Of a DNA stretch of 64,000 nucleotides, positions 33,178-41,970 are shown piece by piece. Each line of letters begins with the position of its first letter. Within the stretch, counting starts at the first letter, position 1. The notes below the pieces were generated by a model. That model saw only the letters and a list, made by a program, of their open reading frames with translations. It was not told the DNA's origin and ran no database searches. A program made the translations under genes and the position numbers. Origin of the DNA: JAEUWI01 sp942492815 (GTDB lineage Bacteria; Hydrogenedentota; Hydrogenedentia; Hydrogenedentales; JAEUWI01); contig OW818658.1 in NCBI GenBank assembly GCA_942492815.1, positions 2,790,001 through 2,854,000 of the forward strand, read 5' to 3'.

Positions 33178-36100
33178 ATGCTACGCTCGCTGCGCTGCAT
33201 AGCCTTGGTTGGTCTTATGGCGACCATGATTACACTGTCGGGTTGTCCGGTTACGACGCCCGATCTGTCGGTTACCCCACTCGCCTTGAACTTCGGCGCG
33301 AACGAAAATACGAAGACCCTGCGCATACAGAATCAGGGGGGCGGCACGCTCGATTGGGAAGTGGCCGTCGCCGAGGGCGCGCCGTGGCTTACCCTCGAAG
33401 CGGTCACCGGCACCAAGCAGGCCCAGCTCGTGGAGGGTCAGTCCACCACGGAAGTTGACACCATCGAACTGACGGTCAATCGCGCCGTGCTCGCCGAGTC
33501 CACGTCACGCAACGCCAGCGTAGTGGTTACTTCGAACGCGGGAAATCAGACCATCGGCGTGACCGTCACCGAGGGCGGTGCGGCGCTTCTTCAGATCGCC
33601 CCCACCACGCTTTCTTTTGGCTCGGCAACGGACACGATGGACGTGCTCATCAGCAACGCCGGCTTTGAAGCCCTGTCCTGGTCCTTCACCATTCCCGACA
33701 ACGCTCCCTGGCTCTCGGCCTCCCTGCGCCAGAACACGAACCTGCAGAATGGCAGCGCCGATTCCGTCACCTTCACCGTGAACCGTGCGGGACTTCCCGG
33801 CGCCAACTATACTGCGGAGATTCCAGTAACCTCCAACGGCGGCACGAGCACTATCACCGTAAGCATGTCGGTGCCACCGCTGACCGTCTCGACCAACCTC
33901 ATTGATTTTGGCACGGTGACCCAGTCCGCAAATCGCACCTTCACCGTTTCGAATCCCTCCGATGCCGTGGTCGGCGTAGAGTTTGCCGTCGCGCGCCCCG
34001 GAACGGATGCCGTCTGGTTCAATATCACCAATCCCGTATCCCTCATCGATCCGCTGGATTCCGCCACGCTTCAGGTGGCAGCCAATCCCGCTGGACTCGA
34101 TCCGGGGATTTACACCGGCTCGATTACCGTATCATCCGCCGCGCTGAACTTCAGCCATGTCATTACCGTACGTCTTGAAGTTCCCGGCATCTCTGTTTCG
34201 CCGGAACTGGTGGAATTCGGAGAAATCACCGAGAGCGCGACGGGCAGCTTCACACTGGAAAACCTTACCCCCAACCCCCTCCCCTTCACGATCACCGTGC
34301 CCTCGGGAAATCCCTGGCTGAACATCACTCCCACCTCAGGAACACTGACGAACACACAGGCTATCACGGTAACGGCCGATCCCGAAGACGCCGACGCGGG
34401 AAGCTATGAAGTCGACGTGACGATCCGATTCGGCGACGTGACCAGTAACCTCACCGAGACCGTGACCATCACCATGAGCCGCCCGGAACCCGCGCGGCTT
34501 GAAGCATCGCCCAAATCGATTTTCTTCGGCACCTCCCTCATCGAGCGTCGGGTTGCCATCTGGAACGTGGGCATTGGCACCGTGGACTGGGAAATCGATT
34601 CCAGCGCCTTCCCCGCCTGGCTGGCCCTGACGCCCGTCGACGGCGGCGGCATCGCCGATGGAACCGTCAGCGGCGATGCGACCGATGAAGTCGTGTTGCG
34701 CGTGGATCGCGGTCAGGTGCCCGACGGCGTATTCGAAGTCGCCCACGAGTTTGACATCGTAGCGTCGGGCGACGCCACGAACCGCATCACCATCAGTCTC
34801 AATGTGTCCGTCGCGCAGGTGCCCGAGTTTGTCATCGAAGCGGACTCGGTCGACCACCGTGGCATCAGCACCCTCGTCGTGCCGGCCGAAGTCGAATCTC
34901 GCACCTTTGTAATTCGCAATGAGGGCACGGGCGTGTTGACGTGGAGTTTTGGCGAGCTGCCCGATTGGGTGGCCTCCATCTCCCCTTCCCAGGGCAGTCT
35001 CGACTCCAACGTGCAACAAACCGTGACCTTGACCGTGGACCGTACGGGCCTCGTTACGCCCGGGCCTCAAGCCTTCCTGGATATCGCCACGAACGATCCC
35101 GACGATGCCGTTGCCCAGCTCGATGTGGCGGTCTCCGTGCCGCCGGTGATCCGGATCGGGGCCGAACCTGACACCCTCGGCTTCCAGTCCGATGAAAGCG
35201 CCAAGCTGCTCTCCATCGCAAACACAGGCGACCCCGGCACCATCCTCAATTACCAGGCGGTTACCAACGAAGACTGGCTGTCCATCTCCCCCGCCACGGG
35301 CACGAGTGAAGGCACAAGCTCCCCCATTAAGGATTTCCAGGAACACAGCGTCACCGTCGACCGCTCCCGGCTGGATGGCGCCGGTTCCTCCGCGCGCATT
35401 ATCATCTCGGCGATATTGATCGAAGACGGCGTGGCCGTTCCCGATCCAACGGTTACCCCGGTTGAGGTCACCATCACGGTGGAAGCCTCCCCCCTGACAA
35501 TCGAATCCGCCCTGCCACGCACGCGCGTTCCGTCACTGGTTCGCAATGTGCTCATGATGCGTAACATTCGCTCTGAGTCCATTCCGATACCGAACAGCCG
35601 CCTGGGTGATATCGGCGATCTCTTCCGGATTTCCGAATCCGATATACCGCTGGAACTCACGGAAACGAACCAGTTCCTCAAGAAGGACTACACGGCGAAT
35701 ATTCTGGTGCTCCTCGACTTCTCGGGCAGTATGTTGAAGGCGGCCAACACGGTCCTCGCCGACGGCCAGCTCGGCGATCCCGGCGCTCTGACCGAGGATG
35801 CGCTGAAGACGGTCTACCTGCGCTGCATCCCCGAACTCCTCGACGAGCTTCCCGCCCACTACCGGGTCGGCCTGGGCATTTTCAATGACCATGCGTTACC
35901 CGAGAGCGGGGTGGTCCGTATCATCACGGACAACGACGGCGAGCCGGAGTTCACCCGCGATAAGGCGATCCTGGCGAGCCGACTCAATTCCATCGACGTA
36001 GACGACAACGGCGCGACGGACCTCCTCCCCGCCCTCGAGTCCGGCGCTAACATTCTCATTGAACAGGACACCAATGACAATTTGCGCCCCTTCGATGATC

Positions 36101-37785
36101 CGGATGTGAAGGGACTTATCGTCTTCACCGATGGCCGGGACACCAGCTTGAGCCGCGTGACGGAAACCGCCAATATCATCAGTTCGCAGCGGGTTCGCCT
36201 CTTCATGGTGGGCTGGGGCGAGAAGTTGGAAGCGGATCCCATGCTCCGCCTTTCCTCCACGACGGGTGGCCACTATTACTCGACGGATGCGCGCTCCACG
36301 GGCCAGCTTGACCCCTTCGGCGTGCCGATCCGCGTGCCCCTCGTTTCCGAGCTCACCGATATCTGCTCGCTCGACGGGGCCGATGAGTGCGACGAATCGC
36401 TGCCGAACGACCTCGATTCCCAAGTGGTGCTGAGCTACACGACGTTGAACCAGCAGCCCAGCGTGGTCATTGCGGCCGACATCACCTTCAACGATCCAAA
36501 CGATCAGAATACGCAGTGCCTTCCCGAGCAGGGCGACATCAGCTCGGGCGTGGAGTATCGCCAGCAGGACTTCTCCACCATCGCGGGCGACGTGCGCCTG
36601 GGCCAGATTTCGCTGCGCACTGAGGGCATCTCCGGCGGCGAGGCCACCGTGTTCATCCGCGCGGACTACATGCCCCGCAACATCACGGAACTCGAATTAG
36701 CGATCTCGGTGACAAGCCTTGAGACTCCGACGATCAACGTGAGTCGCGTCACCCAGACCTCCGGCGGTTTGGTGTCCGACTGGAATCTCGTGGAAGGCCC
36801 CATCGGTACCTATACCCTGAGTTCCCCCGACGGCGAGCCCATCCGCTTCTCGGATTTCGGTGATCTTCTGGCGGTTCGCGTGACCAATGTGACCCAGAGC
36901 TTCACGCTGAATTTCGAAGTCACGAGCCCGCTCTATACCGCGGGCAATTTCGAGACCAAGTACTTCACCCACCCGGACAGCATCATCGTGGGCGGCAGCC
37001 CCTTCCTCGGTACCTCCTTCCCCTCCGCCTTCTTCGATTCACGCCCCGCCCCGCTGGACCTGGACGGTGAATTCGTGGTCGTCGCAGATGGCAATACGGA
37101 TCAGGTCGAAATCGACATCTTCAATCTGGGCGGCGGGCACGTCGCCCCCGGCTCGACTCCCGATGCCATCACCGGTGAATTTGATCCGGCGGGTTTGGTA
37201 AATGTCGGCCTGTTCTGGGAAGCGACCATCGGCTCGGAGTCAAACTTCTTGAGCTTCCAAGAGAACACGCAGCAGTCTGGATTCGTCACGTCCTCCTTCA
37301 GCCCCTCGACCATGTTCATCAATTTGGATCGCGCGTCGGTCCCCCCCGGGCTGCGTGAAGGCGAGGTATTGGTTAACTACAGTTCGGGTTCTGTGAACAA
37401 CTCCGGCACCCTGGACCCGCTCCAGATTCGCTACACGATTGAAAACCCCGAGTTCCTGATCACTTCGCTGGATAACCTGACCGGCGACCAAATCCCGGTG
37501 GACTTCATCTCCTTCGGCTTCACCCCGGACAGTCAGGAAATCCGCGTGCGCAATACCGGCCAGAGCACGCTACTCTGGGAGGCCAACGCTGCGGCTTTCC
37601 CGAATTGGCTCGAATTGAGCGATATCGTTGGCACGGCGGGGCCCGACGAGGAATCCGTGGTGGTGATCAATATCATCCGAGAGTTTGTCCCCGAAGGCGA
37701 ATCCGAATTCGACATCGTCTTCTCGGCCGACTTTGCCGACCCCATCACCCTTCGGGTGGGTGTCGAAGGTCTTCCCGACCCCTGA
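33178..37785 (+). CDS. Giant BACON - vWA lipoprotein (2)
   Basis: About 1535 residues from the ATG at 33178, chosen for AAGGAG 6 nt upstream. The signal peptide ends in TLSGC. About seven BACON-like modules of 85-110 residues follow (LSVTPLALNFGANENTKTLR, LSFGSATDTMDVLISNAGFE, and others). A vWA domain lies near 835-1050 with an intact MIDAS DFSGSM and FTDGRD. The post-vWA module contains RADYMPRNITEL, matching the neighbour. Two more BACON-like modules close the protein. It is 61 bp downstream of its paralogue and ends at a strong terminator, so the lipoprotein genes are probably cotranscribed. Binding partner unknown. Confidence 0.87.
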   Translation: MLRSLRCIALVGLMATMITLSGCPVTTPDLSVTPLALNFGANENTKTLRIQNQGGGTLDWEVAVAEGAPWLTLEAVTGTKQAQLVEGQSTTEVDTIELTVNRAVLAESTSRNASVVVTSNAGNQTIGVTVTEGGAALLQIAPTTLSFGSATDTMDVLISNAGFEALSWSFTIPDNAPWLSASLRQNTNLQNGSADSVTFTVNRAGLPGANYTAEIPVTSNGGTSTITVSMSVPPLTVSTNLIDFGTVTQSANRTFTVSNPSDAVVGVEFAVARPGTDAVWFNITNPVSLIDPLDSATLQVAANPAGLDPGIYTGSITVSSAALNFSHVITVRLEVPGISVSPELVEFGEITESATGSFTLENLTPNPLPFTITVPSGNPWLNITPTSGTLTNTQAITVTADPEDADAGSYEVDVTIRFGDVTSNLTETVTITMSRPEPARLEASPKSIFFGTSLIERRVAIWNVGIGTVDWEIDSSAFPAWLALTPVDGGGIADGTVSGDATDEVVLRVDRGQVPDGVFEVAHEFDIVASGDATNRITISLNVSVAQVPEFVIEADSVDHRGISTLVVPAEVESRTFVIRNEGTGVLTWSFGELPDWVASISPSQGSLDSNVQQTVTLTVDRTGLVTPGPQAFLDIATNDPDDAVAQLDVAVSVPPVIRIGAEPDTLGFQSDESAKLLSIANTGDPGTILNYQAVTNEDWLSISPATGTSEGTSSPIKDFQEHSVTVDRSRLDGAGSSARIIISAILIEDGVAVPDPTVTPVEVTITVEASPLTIESALPRTRVPSLVRNVLMMRNIRSESIPIPNSRLGDIGDLFRISESDIPLELTETNQFLKKDYTANILVLLDFSGSMLKAANTVLADGQLGDPGALTEDALKTVYLRCIPELLDELPAHYRVGLGIFNDHALPESGVVRIITDNDGEPEFTRDKAILASRLNSIDVDDNGATDLLPALESGANILIEQDTNDNLRPFDDPDVKGLIVFTDGRDTSLSRVTETANIISSQRVRLFMVGWGEKLEADPMLRLSSTTGGHYYSTDARSTGQLDPFGVPIRVPLVSELTDICSLDGADECDESLPNDLDSQVVLSYTTLNQQPSVVIAADITFNDPNDQNTQCLPEQGDISSGVEYRQQDFSTIAGDVRLGQISLRTEGISGGEATVFIRADYMPRNITELELAISVTSLETPTINVSRVTQTSGGLVSDWNLVEGPIGTYTLSSPDGEPIRFSDFGDLLAVRVTNVTQSFTLNFEVTSPLYTAGNFETKYFTHPDSIIVGGSPFLGTSFPSAFFDSRPAPLDLDGEFVVVADGNTDQVEIDIFNLGGGHVAPGSTPDAITGEFDPAGLVNVGLFWEATIGSESNFLSFQENTQQSGFVTSSFSPSTMFINLDRASVPPGLREGEVLVNYSSGSVNNSGTLDPLQIRYTIENPEFLITSLDNLTGDQIPVDFISFGFTPDSQEIRVRNTGQSTLLWEANAAAFPNWLELSDIVGTAGPDEESVVVINIIREFVPEGESEFDIVFSADFADPITLRVGVEGLPDP

Positions 37786-37814
37786 CCCGGGGTTTACACG
37801 AATAGGAACATTCC

Positions 37815-37851
37815 GGTGTCTGCCCCTCGGAACGGGGCAGACACCTTTTTT
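37815..37851 (+). terminator. Rho-independent terminator after the vWA lipoprotein genes
   Basis: A perfect 12-bp stem, GGTGTCTGCCCC (37815-37826) with GGGGCAGACACC (37834-37845), encloses a 7-nt loop and is followed by six T residues. It is placed 30 bp after the stop codon at 37785. Confidence 0.92.
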
Positions 37852-37887
37852 CGCGGTGAAACTTGCCCACTCCAACCGCACTTCAGG

Positions 37888-37893
37888 TATAAT
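37888..37893 (+). promoter_or_regulatory. -10 box (TATAAT) upstream of the small Cys-rich protein gene
   Basis: A perfect TATAAT at 37888-37893 is followed by ACCG; the same TATAATACCG string occurs before the zinc-ribbon gene at 38219. The -35 region is weak (TTGCCC at 19 bp spacing). Confidence 0.45.
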
Positions 37894-37943
37894 ACCGCCG
37901 TCGCTCACGAGAGCGTTGCGCTAATCGGCGAGGAGTCCCAAAC

Positions 37944-38177
37944 TTGAACCCCACCCTGGTAAATGGCTTGGTGGCCGTGCTTGCCCTGGTCACGGTTTAC
38001 GGGATCTGGATCGGGGTACACCTCCTTGCGCGGCACCGCATGGGCGAGCGGCAGATTGGTTGCCGGGGTCCCATGACGGACGATTTCGGCAACGAGATTT
38101 GTTGCCACACGGGCGAGCCCTGCTGCCGCGACGAAGCGTGCGAGTCGGGGGATGAGTCTCCGCGCTCCTGCCCCTGA
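37944..38177 (+). CDS. Small membrane-anchored Cys-rich protein (77 aa)
   Basis: Translation probably begins at TTG (37944), 8 nt after AGGAG. An N-terminal transmembrane helix (about 6-30, LVNGLVAVLALVTVYGIWIGVHLL) is followed by a tail with clustered cysteines: IGCRG, EICCHTGEPCCRDEACES. The layout, one helix and then a Cys cluster, recalls small metal-handling or flavin/quinone-oxidoreductase maturation factors such as NqrM, but the motif is not the same and I cannot assign it. It is a single gene after a terminator. Confidence 0.6.
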   Translation: MNPTLVNGLVAVLALVTVYGIWIGVHLLARHRMGERQIGCRGPMTDDFGNEICCHTGEPCCRDEACESGDESPRSCP

Positions 38178-38196
38178 TGGACCGCCCACAATAAAC

Positions 38197-38224
38197 TTGC
38201 ACCTTCGAATCAAATTGCTATAAT
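38197..38224 (+). promoter_or_regulatory. Sigma-70-type promoter of the zinc-ribbon gene
   Basis: TTGCAC (38197-38202) and a perfect TATAAT (38219-38224) are 16 bp apart, about 60 bp before the ATG at 38283. Confidence 0.6.
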
Positions 38225-38282
38225 ACCGTCCCGAAATCCGAGTAGTGTCGGGACGTGGACAACCGAGAAAGGAATGGCGCCG

Positions 38283-38633
38283 ATGCCGTTGAAATACTAT
38301 TGTCCGAAATGTGAGAAGCGCTTTATTGATTGGGGCGCGGAGAAGCTGGGATTCAAGTGCTCAACCTGCGCTGGCGAAACTCTTTTCCGTGTCGGAACCC
38401 ACCCCGATGGCGAAGATGGTGCCCCCTCGCTTTCGAAAGGCGCGGCAAAGCGCAAGCTGAAGCCGAAAGCCAAGGTGAAGGCCGAGGTGAAGTCGGAATT
38501 CGGTGACGAAGTCGATCTGGGCGATTCTTTCGCCATTGAAGGTGAAGTGGACGCGCTTGATGTGGATGTCGTTCTGGACGAGGACGACGAAGAAAGCGTT
38601 ATTAGCGACACCCTGCTTATCGACGAAGACTGA
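38283..38633 (+). CDS. Small zinc-ribbon protein with acidic tail
   Basis: A 116-residue protein started at the ATG at 38283; the earlier ATG at 38274 is too close to AAAGGA. A zinc ribbon occupies residues 1-38 (YYCPKCEKRF and FKCSTCAGETLF). A Lys-rich linker (KRKLKPKAKVKAEVKSE) and a highly acidic C-terminus (VDLGDSF to the final DED) follow, so charge is strongly segregated. It is a likely nucleic-acid- or protein-binding cytosolic factor. No known family assigned. A hairpin near 38666-38692 follows. Confidence 0.72.
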   Translation: MPLKYYCPKCEKRFIDWGAEKLGFKCSTCAGETLFRVGTHPDGEDGAPSLSKGAAKRKLKPKAKVKAEVKSEFGDEVDLGDSFAIEGEVDALDVDVVLDEDDEESVISDTLLIDED

Positions 38634-38665
38634 CCCGATCCGAATCAAAGCCTGCGTTCTTTCCG

Positions 38666-38697
38666 TGGCCTGGCGGCCCTGCCGTCAGGCCATTTTA
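38666..38697. terminator. Hairpin terminator between convergent genes
   Basis: TGGCCTGGCGG (38666-38676) pairs with CCGTCAGGCCA (38682-38692) with one G-T wobble, followed by TTTTATT on the plus strand. It lies between the zinc-ribbon gene and the convergent secreted-protein gene and may end the plus-strand transcript. Confidence 0.65.
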
Positions 38698-39363
38698 TTG
38701 CTCGAGCGTAGTCGGGTCCGACTTTGGGCCATCGAAATGAACGACTTCGAAGCGGTATTCAACCTTGAGCCAGGGAAGTTCCCTCGCCAGGGCCCCCCGG
38801 ATAAAGTCTTCAAAGGATCCCCCTTCGGGAAGGCTCACGGTCACGATACGCTTTTCGAGCGGCAGACTCTCCAACTGCGGACCAAAGGTGACTGGAACCC
38901 CGAACAGGATTCCGGCGGATCGCAGGGTGTTAAGCAGGTCCTGACGCGCGAAGTCGATGGTTTTTTGGTTGAGCGGAGCGGACATCTTTTTGACCAGGTC
39001 GGGAGAAATCTTGACCGCCTGTAGTATCTGAGACGTATCACCCGAGGCTTGAGCAACCTCCGGCGCGGGTTCTTCACCGCGATCCTTCTGGCGCTCGCCA
39101 TAGACAATGGAAACCACCTGCCTGGCGGGAATTTCCAGGGGTTCGACCGCGGGTATGACCTCAAGCACCAGCGTAAAGGGGGTCGACCGGACAATTTTGA
39201 CCCCTTGCAAGACCCTGCCGGACTTCAGCGTTATCTGGTCGTCGTTCCGGACCTCCACTTGCGGGGGCGGTGACGGTGACCCTTCGCTGTCGGACGCCTG
39301 CGCTCCCGAGGCGGCGGTGTCGAGCAGCAGGGCAACCAGCACTATGCACTCCAGAGCGTACAT
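38695..39363 (-). CDS. Secreted protein of unknown function
   Basis: A 222-residue protein with an N-terminal signal peptide (ECIVLVALLLDTAASGAQA). A Ser/Pro linker precedes a small beta-rich domain (DDQITLKSGRVLQGVKIVRS to RQVVSIVYGE), similar to the short SH3-like domain often found in Planctomycetes secreted proteins. The C-terminal part (about 120-222) is alpha/beta, with KRIVTVSLPEGGSFEDFIRG, which recalls the STN/secretin short N-terminal domain. Neither match is firm. It is a monocistronic gene convergent with the zinc-ribbon gene. Confidence 0.65.
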   Translation of the reverse strand: MYALECIVLVALLLDTAASGAQASDSEGSPSPPPQVEVRNDDQITLKSGRVLQGVKIVRSTPFTLVLEVIPAVEPLEIPARQVVSIVYGERQKDRGEEPAPEVAQASGDTSQILQAVKISPDLVKKMSAPLNQKTIDFARQDLLNTLRSAGILFGVPVTFGPQLESLPLEKRIVTVSLPEGGSFEDFIRGALARELPWLKVEYRFEVVHFDGPKSDPTTLEQ

Positions 39364-39519
39364 CCGGTATTGTGCCTCCAGTTCTTGCTACATTTTACGG
39401 GGAACCCGAGGGGCAGTCAAGGCATGCCGGGGCTTGTAAATACACGCGGGGGCGTCTAGAATGCCTTGTTGCTGGTGACGGCGCAGGGTGATGTTGTTCG
39501 ACCGATCGGGAGGCGTTCC

Positions 39520-39891
39520 ATGGCCACCATACTTGTTGCGACGATAGACAGACAGGCCTTCGATTCCCTCTCCAGCGAGATTATGGGAGAGGGGCACGAG
39601 GTGTTGTGGGCGGGTGACGGGAAAGAGGCGTGCGACCTTGCGCCGGCTGCCGAACTGGTCTTCCTCGATGTTTCACTGCCCATCTTCGACGGTTACGAGG
39701 TGGCAACGCTCCTCCGGGGCGACCCGGATGTACCCCGGGACCTCCCCATTCTCCTTTTGAGTGATGATGCCGCCGAGCCCCACCAGTTTGAGCGGGCGGG
39801 CTTTACGGGCCAGTTCAGGAAGTCCCACAGCTACTGCGATGTGCGGGAGTTGCTTTCCACGCACCTTCGCGCCACGCTGGCACCGGAGTGA
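39520..39891 (+). CDS. Stand-alone receiver-like domain with degenerate acidic pocket
   Basis: A 123-residue protein from the ATG at 39520, 6 nt after GGGAGG. The fold is CheY-like: MATILVATIDRQAFDSL, phosphorylation-type Asp in LVFLDVSLPIFDGYEV, and the Lys of FRKSHSY. The usual double acid near residue 8-9 (DD or ED) is missing (VATID), so magnesium binding and phosphorylation may be weak or absent. It has no output domain and no kinase next to it. It may act as a constitutive or protein-binding receiver. Confidence 0.75.
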   Translation: MATILVATIDRQAFDSLSSEIMGEGHEVLWAGDGKEACDLAPAAELVFLDVSLPIFDGYEVATLLRGDPDVPRDLPILLLSDDAAEPHQFERAGFTGQFRKSHSYCDVRELLSTHLRATLAPE

Positions 39892-39903
39892 GCCTGAAAG
39901 AGC

Positions 39904-41880
39904 TCAAGGGCCGAAATTCTTGGTCACGAGGGCTTTCCCCGAAAGTAGACGCCCCATCTGCAGGCGCGCCTCGACCAGTCGGCCCCAAACCGTTTCGACC
40001 TGAGCACGGTTCTGCACGGAGGCTGGCAATTCTGTCCAGCCGGGGCGGACGTGCTCCGGCGGTGTAATTTTCTTTTCCGCCACGTCCCGCCAGTACCGAA
40101 TCAGGTATTCGTAGTCTTCCAGGCCATCCAGCAGGTGAAGCATGGTGACGGAAGGATAGAGCCCTCCGGGACCTGCGGCAATCAGCCGTGTTCCCCCATT
40201 TTCGGGTACGGGGGTGAGTTCCGCGCCCAGAATGCCGCGAAAATTACGCTGCCAGCAATACCAGGGGAGCATCCGCCAGGCGCTGGGCTGGACCTTCGAC
40301 TCGAGCCAGATGCTGCGCCCGGTTCTCAGGTTCAGCCAGGGGGTGACGGGGTCGATGGAGGCGTTCACCACGGTGCGACCGTCCTGATTGAACAGGATCT
40401 CAGCAACTTCGATATTGCGAGCCTCCCCCCCGTCAAAAAAGATGCGGATTTGCTTGCAGTCCCGGGAATGCTTGAACTGTCCCAGGCTGATGTCATTCTC
40501 GCCCTCGCTCAGGTAGTTGCTCTCGACCCAGCGGACCGTGGCCTCGGTAAAAGCGCCGGGGTTCAGGGCAGTCTCGACTTTCATCTCGGCGCGGTCGCCG
40601 CCGTTCGGCCAGAGGATGGCGATCTGCTCCAGATGAATCGCTGATTCAAAGGCGATCTCCAACATGCACCCTTGCCCGGTAGTCTTGCCATCGACGCGCC
40701 AGTGGGTGTACTCGCACCCGTCCAGGGCATCGCCGGGCTCGGTCAGAAAGGTGCCTGTATCTTCCAGCGCGCCCGGAGCGCCGGTGATGACGCTATAAGC
40801 CGGGTGACCGTAGCGGACGGTCGATAGCCCGCGGTGGAGCAGCGACATGGCGGCCGGCGGCGTTGCCGAGGGCAAGGCCCACACGTCGGTGTAACGCTCG
40901 AAATAGGGGTGCAGGGGCCCGGGCAGGAGGCGGGTCACGATCTCGTCGGCACGGTCAATCCGGGCCAGTTCCTGGCGCGCATCCGGCCAGCCCTCACGTG
41001 CCGGCATGACGTCGGGGATGAGCACCGCCGGCTTGGTCCAGCCATTTTCGAAGAGGCTCGTCATGATATTGGAGAGCAGCAACTGGAGCGGGTCCTGGGG
41101 GCTGTTTCCCACCGGCGGCGGCCAGCCCGCCATAAGTTCTCCGGGGCGGCCGCCGAACTCGATCGCGGGGAGATGGGCCGTGCGGACGGCGTAGGCGAGG
41201 TGTTCCTTGACCAGGTCGAGATCGCGATAGTCATAGAACATTTCGTTCGGGGAGTGCCGCTGGGGCCACACGGCGAAGCCCGCCCGCAGCCCCGCGAGGG
41301 CGTCGTAGAAAGTAACCCAGTCATCGAGCTCTTCCGTCACACCGGCGCTCCTGCGGATGGCCTCGCGGTCGAGGCCGAAGAGCACGGGCAACGAGGATTC
41401 GTCGGGAATAATGAAGTCGAAGACTTCCATGCGCACCGGGATCCGCTCCGACTTGCCGCCTTCGAAGACAAAGTGCAGGTTGCCGCTGTGCGCACCCGCC
41501 AAGGCGGTCTCGGCCACGTCGATGGACACCAGGAGATCCAGCGGGGCCAGCGGAGCCATCACGATGGGATCGATGAAGGGGGCAAGTGCCTCTGTGCCCG
41601 GCACGGGACTGGACGGGTCGGGCGTGACGATATAGGAGGTTGCCCGAGCCTCCAGAGCGCTGTTCCACGCCAATTCAAGGGACTGAAGCGTTCGGGGTGT
41701 TTCATCGTTCACCACGCGAACGTAGAAGGCTTCCTGCTCGTTCGCGGCGGCAGCGAGGGAAACGCTGTGGATACCGCTGTTTTCGCCTGGAAGCATGGGA
41801 GCGTCCAGGGAGGCGATATGGATTTCCGGCGCGCCCAGGGCGATGCCGAGGGCGATGAATGAGAGAGCAAGGCTGGTCAT
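39904..41880 (-). CDS. Secreted DUF4091 / GH123-like protein
   Basis: About 658 residues when started at the ATG at 41880 (41952 is a longer frame without a signal peptide). A signal peptide (MTSLALSFIALGIALGAP) leads to an N-terminal beta domain (about 30-150). A TIM-barrel-like central region (about 160-370) and a discoidin-like beta region (about 395-520) follow, then the DUF4091 C-terminus containing YPSVTMLHLLDGLEDYEYLI. DUF4091 is related to glycoside hydrolase family 123, so action on a glycan is likely but unproven. It lies downstream of a terminator, 91 bp from the prepilin gene. Confidence 0.75.
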   Translation of the reverse strand: MTSLALSFIALGIALGAPEIHIASLDAPMLPGENSGIHSVSLAAAANEQEAFYVRVVNDETPRTLQSLELAWNSALEARATSYIVTPDPSSPVPGTEALAPFIDPIVMAPLAPLDLLVSIDVAETALAGAHSGNLHFVFEGGKSERIPVRMEVFDFIIPDESSLPVLFGLDREAIRRSAGVTEELDDWVTFYDALAGLRAGFAVWPQRHSPNEMFYDYRDLDLVKEHLAYAVRTAHLPAIEFGGRPGELMAGWPPPVGNSPQDPLQLLLSNIMTSLFENGWTKPAVLIPDVMPAREGWPDARQELARIDRADEIVTRLLPGPLHPYFERYTDVWALPSATPPAAMSLLHRGLSTVRYGHPAYSVITGAPGALEDTGTFLTEPGDALDGCEYTHWRVDGKTTGQGCMLEIAFESAIHLEQIAILWPNGGDRAEMKVETALNPGAFTEATVRWVESNYLSEGENDISLGQFKHSRDCKQIRIFFDGGEARNIEVAEILFNQDGRTVVNASIDPVTPWLNLRTGRSIWLESKVQPSAWRMLPWYCWQRNFRGILGAELTPVPENGGTRLIAAGPGGLYPSVTMLHLLDGLEDYEYLIRYWRDVAEKKITPPEHVRPGWTELPASVQNRAQVETVWGRLVEARLQMGRLLSGKALVTKNFGP

Positions 41881-41916
41881 GCCTGAGTTTAACGCGCCCG
41901 AAAAAATGAAACAAGA

Positions 41917-41944
41917 GGGCCGGAAGGTGTCAACCTTCCGGCCC
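41917..41944 (-). terminator. Intrinsic terminator after the prepilin gene
   Basis: A perfect 12-bp stem, GGGCCGGAAGGT (41917-41928) with ACCTTCCGGCCC (41933-41944), has a 4-nt loop. On the minus strand it is followed, after CTCTTG, by a T-rich run TTTCATTTTTT. It lies 27 bp past the prepilin stop at 41971. Confidence 0.85.
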
Positions 41945-41970
41945 CGTCGCATTGAGTGTAGACGATTGGA

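Noticed and set aside
37944..38177. Naming the Cys-rich mini-protein NqrM
   Set aside because: The one-helix and Cys-cluster layout is similar, but the Cys pattern differs and no nqr genes are in the window.
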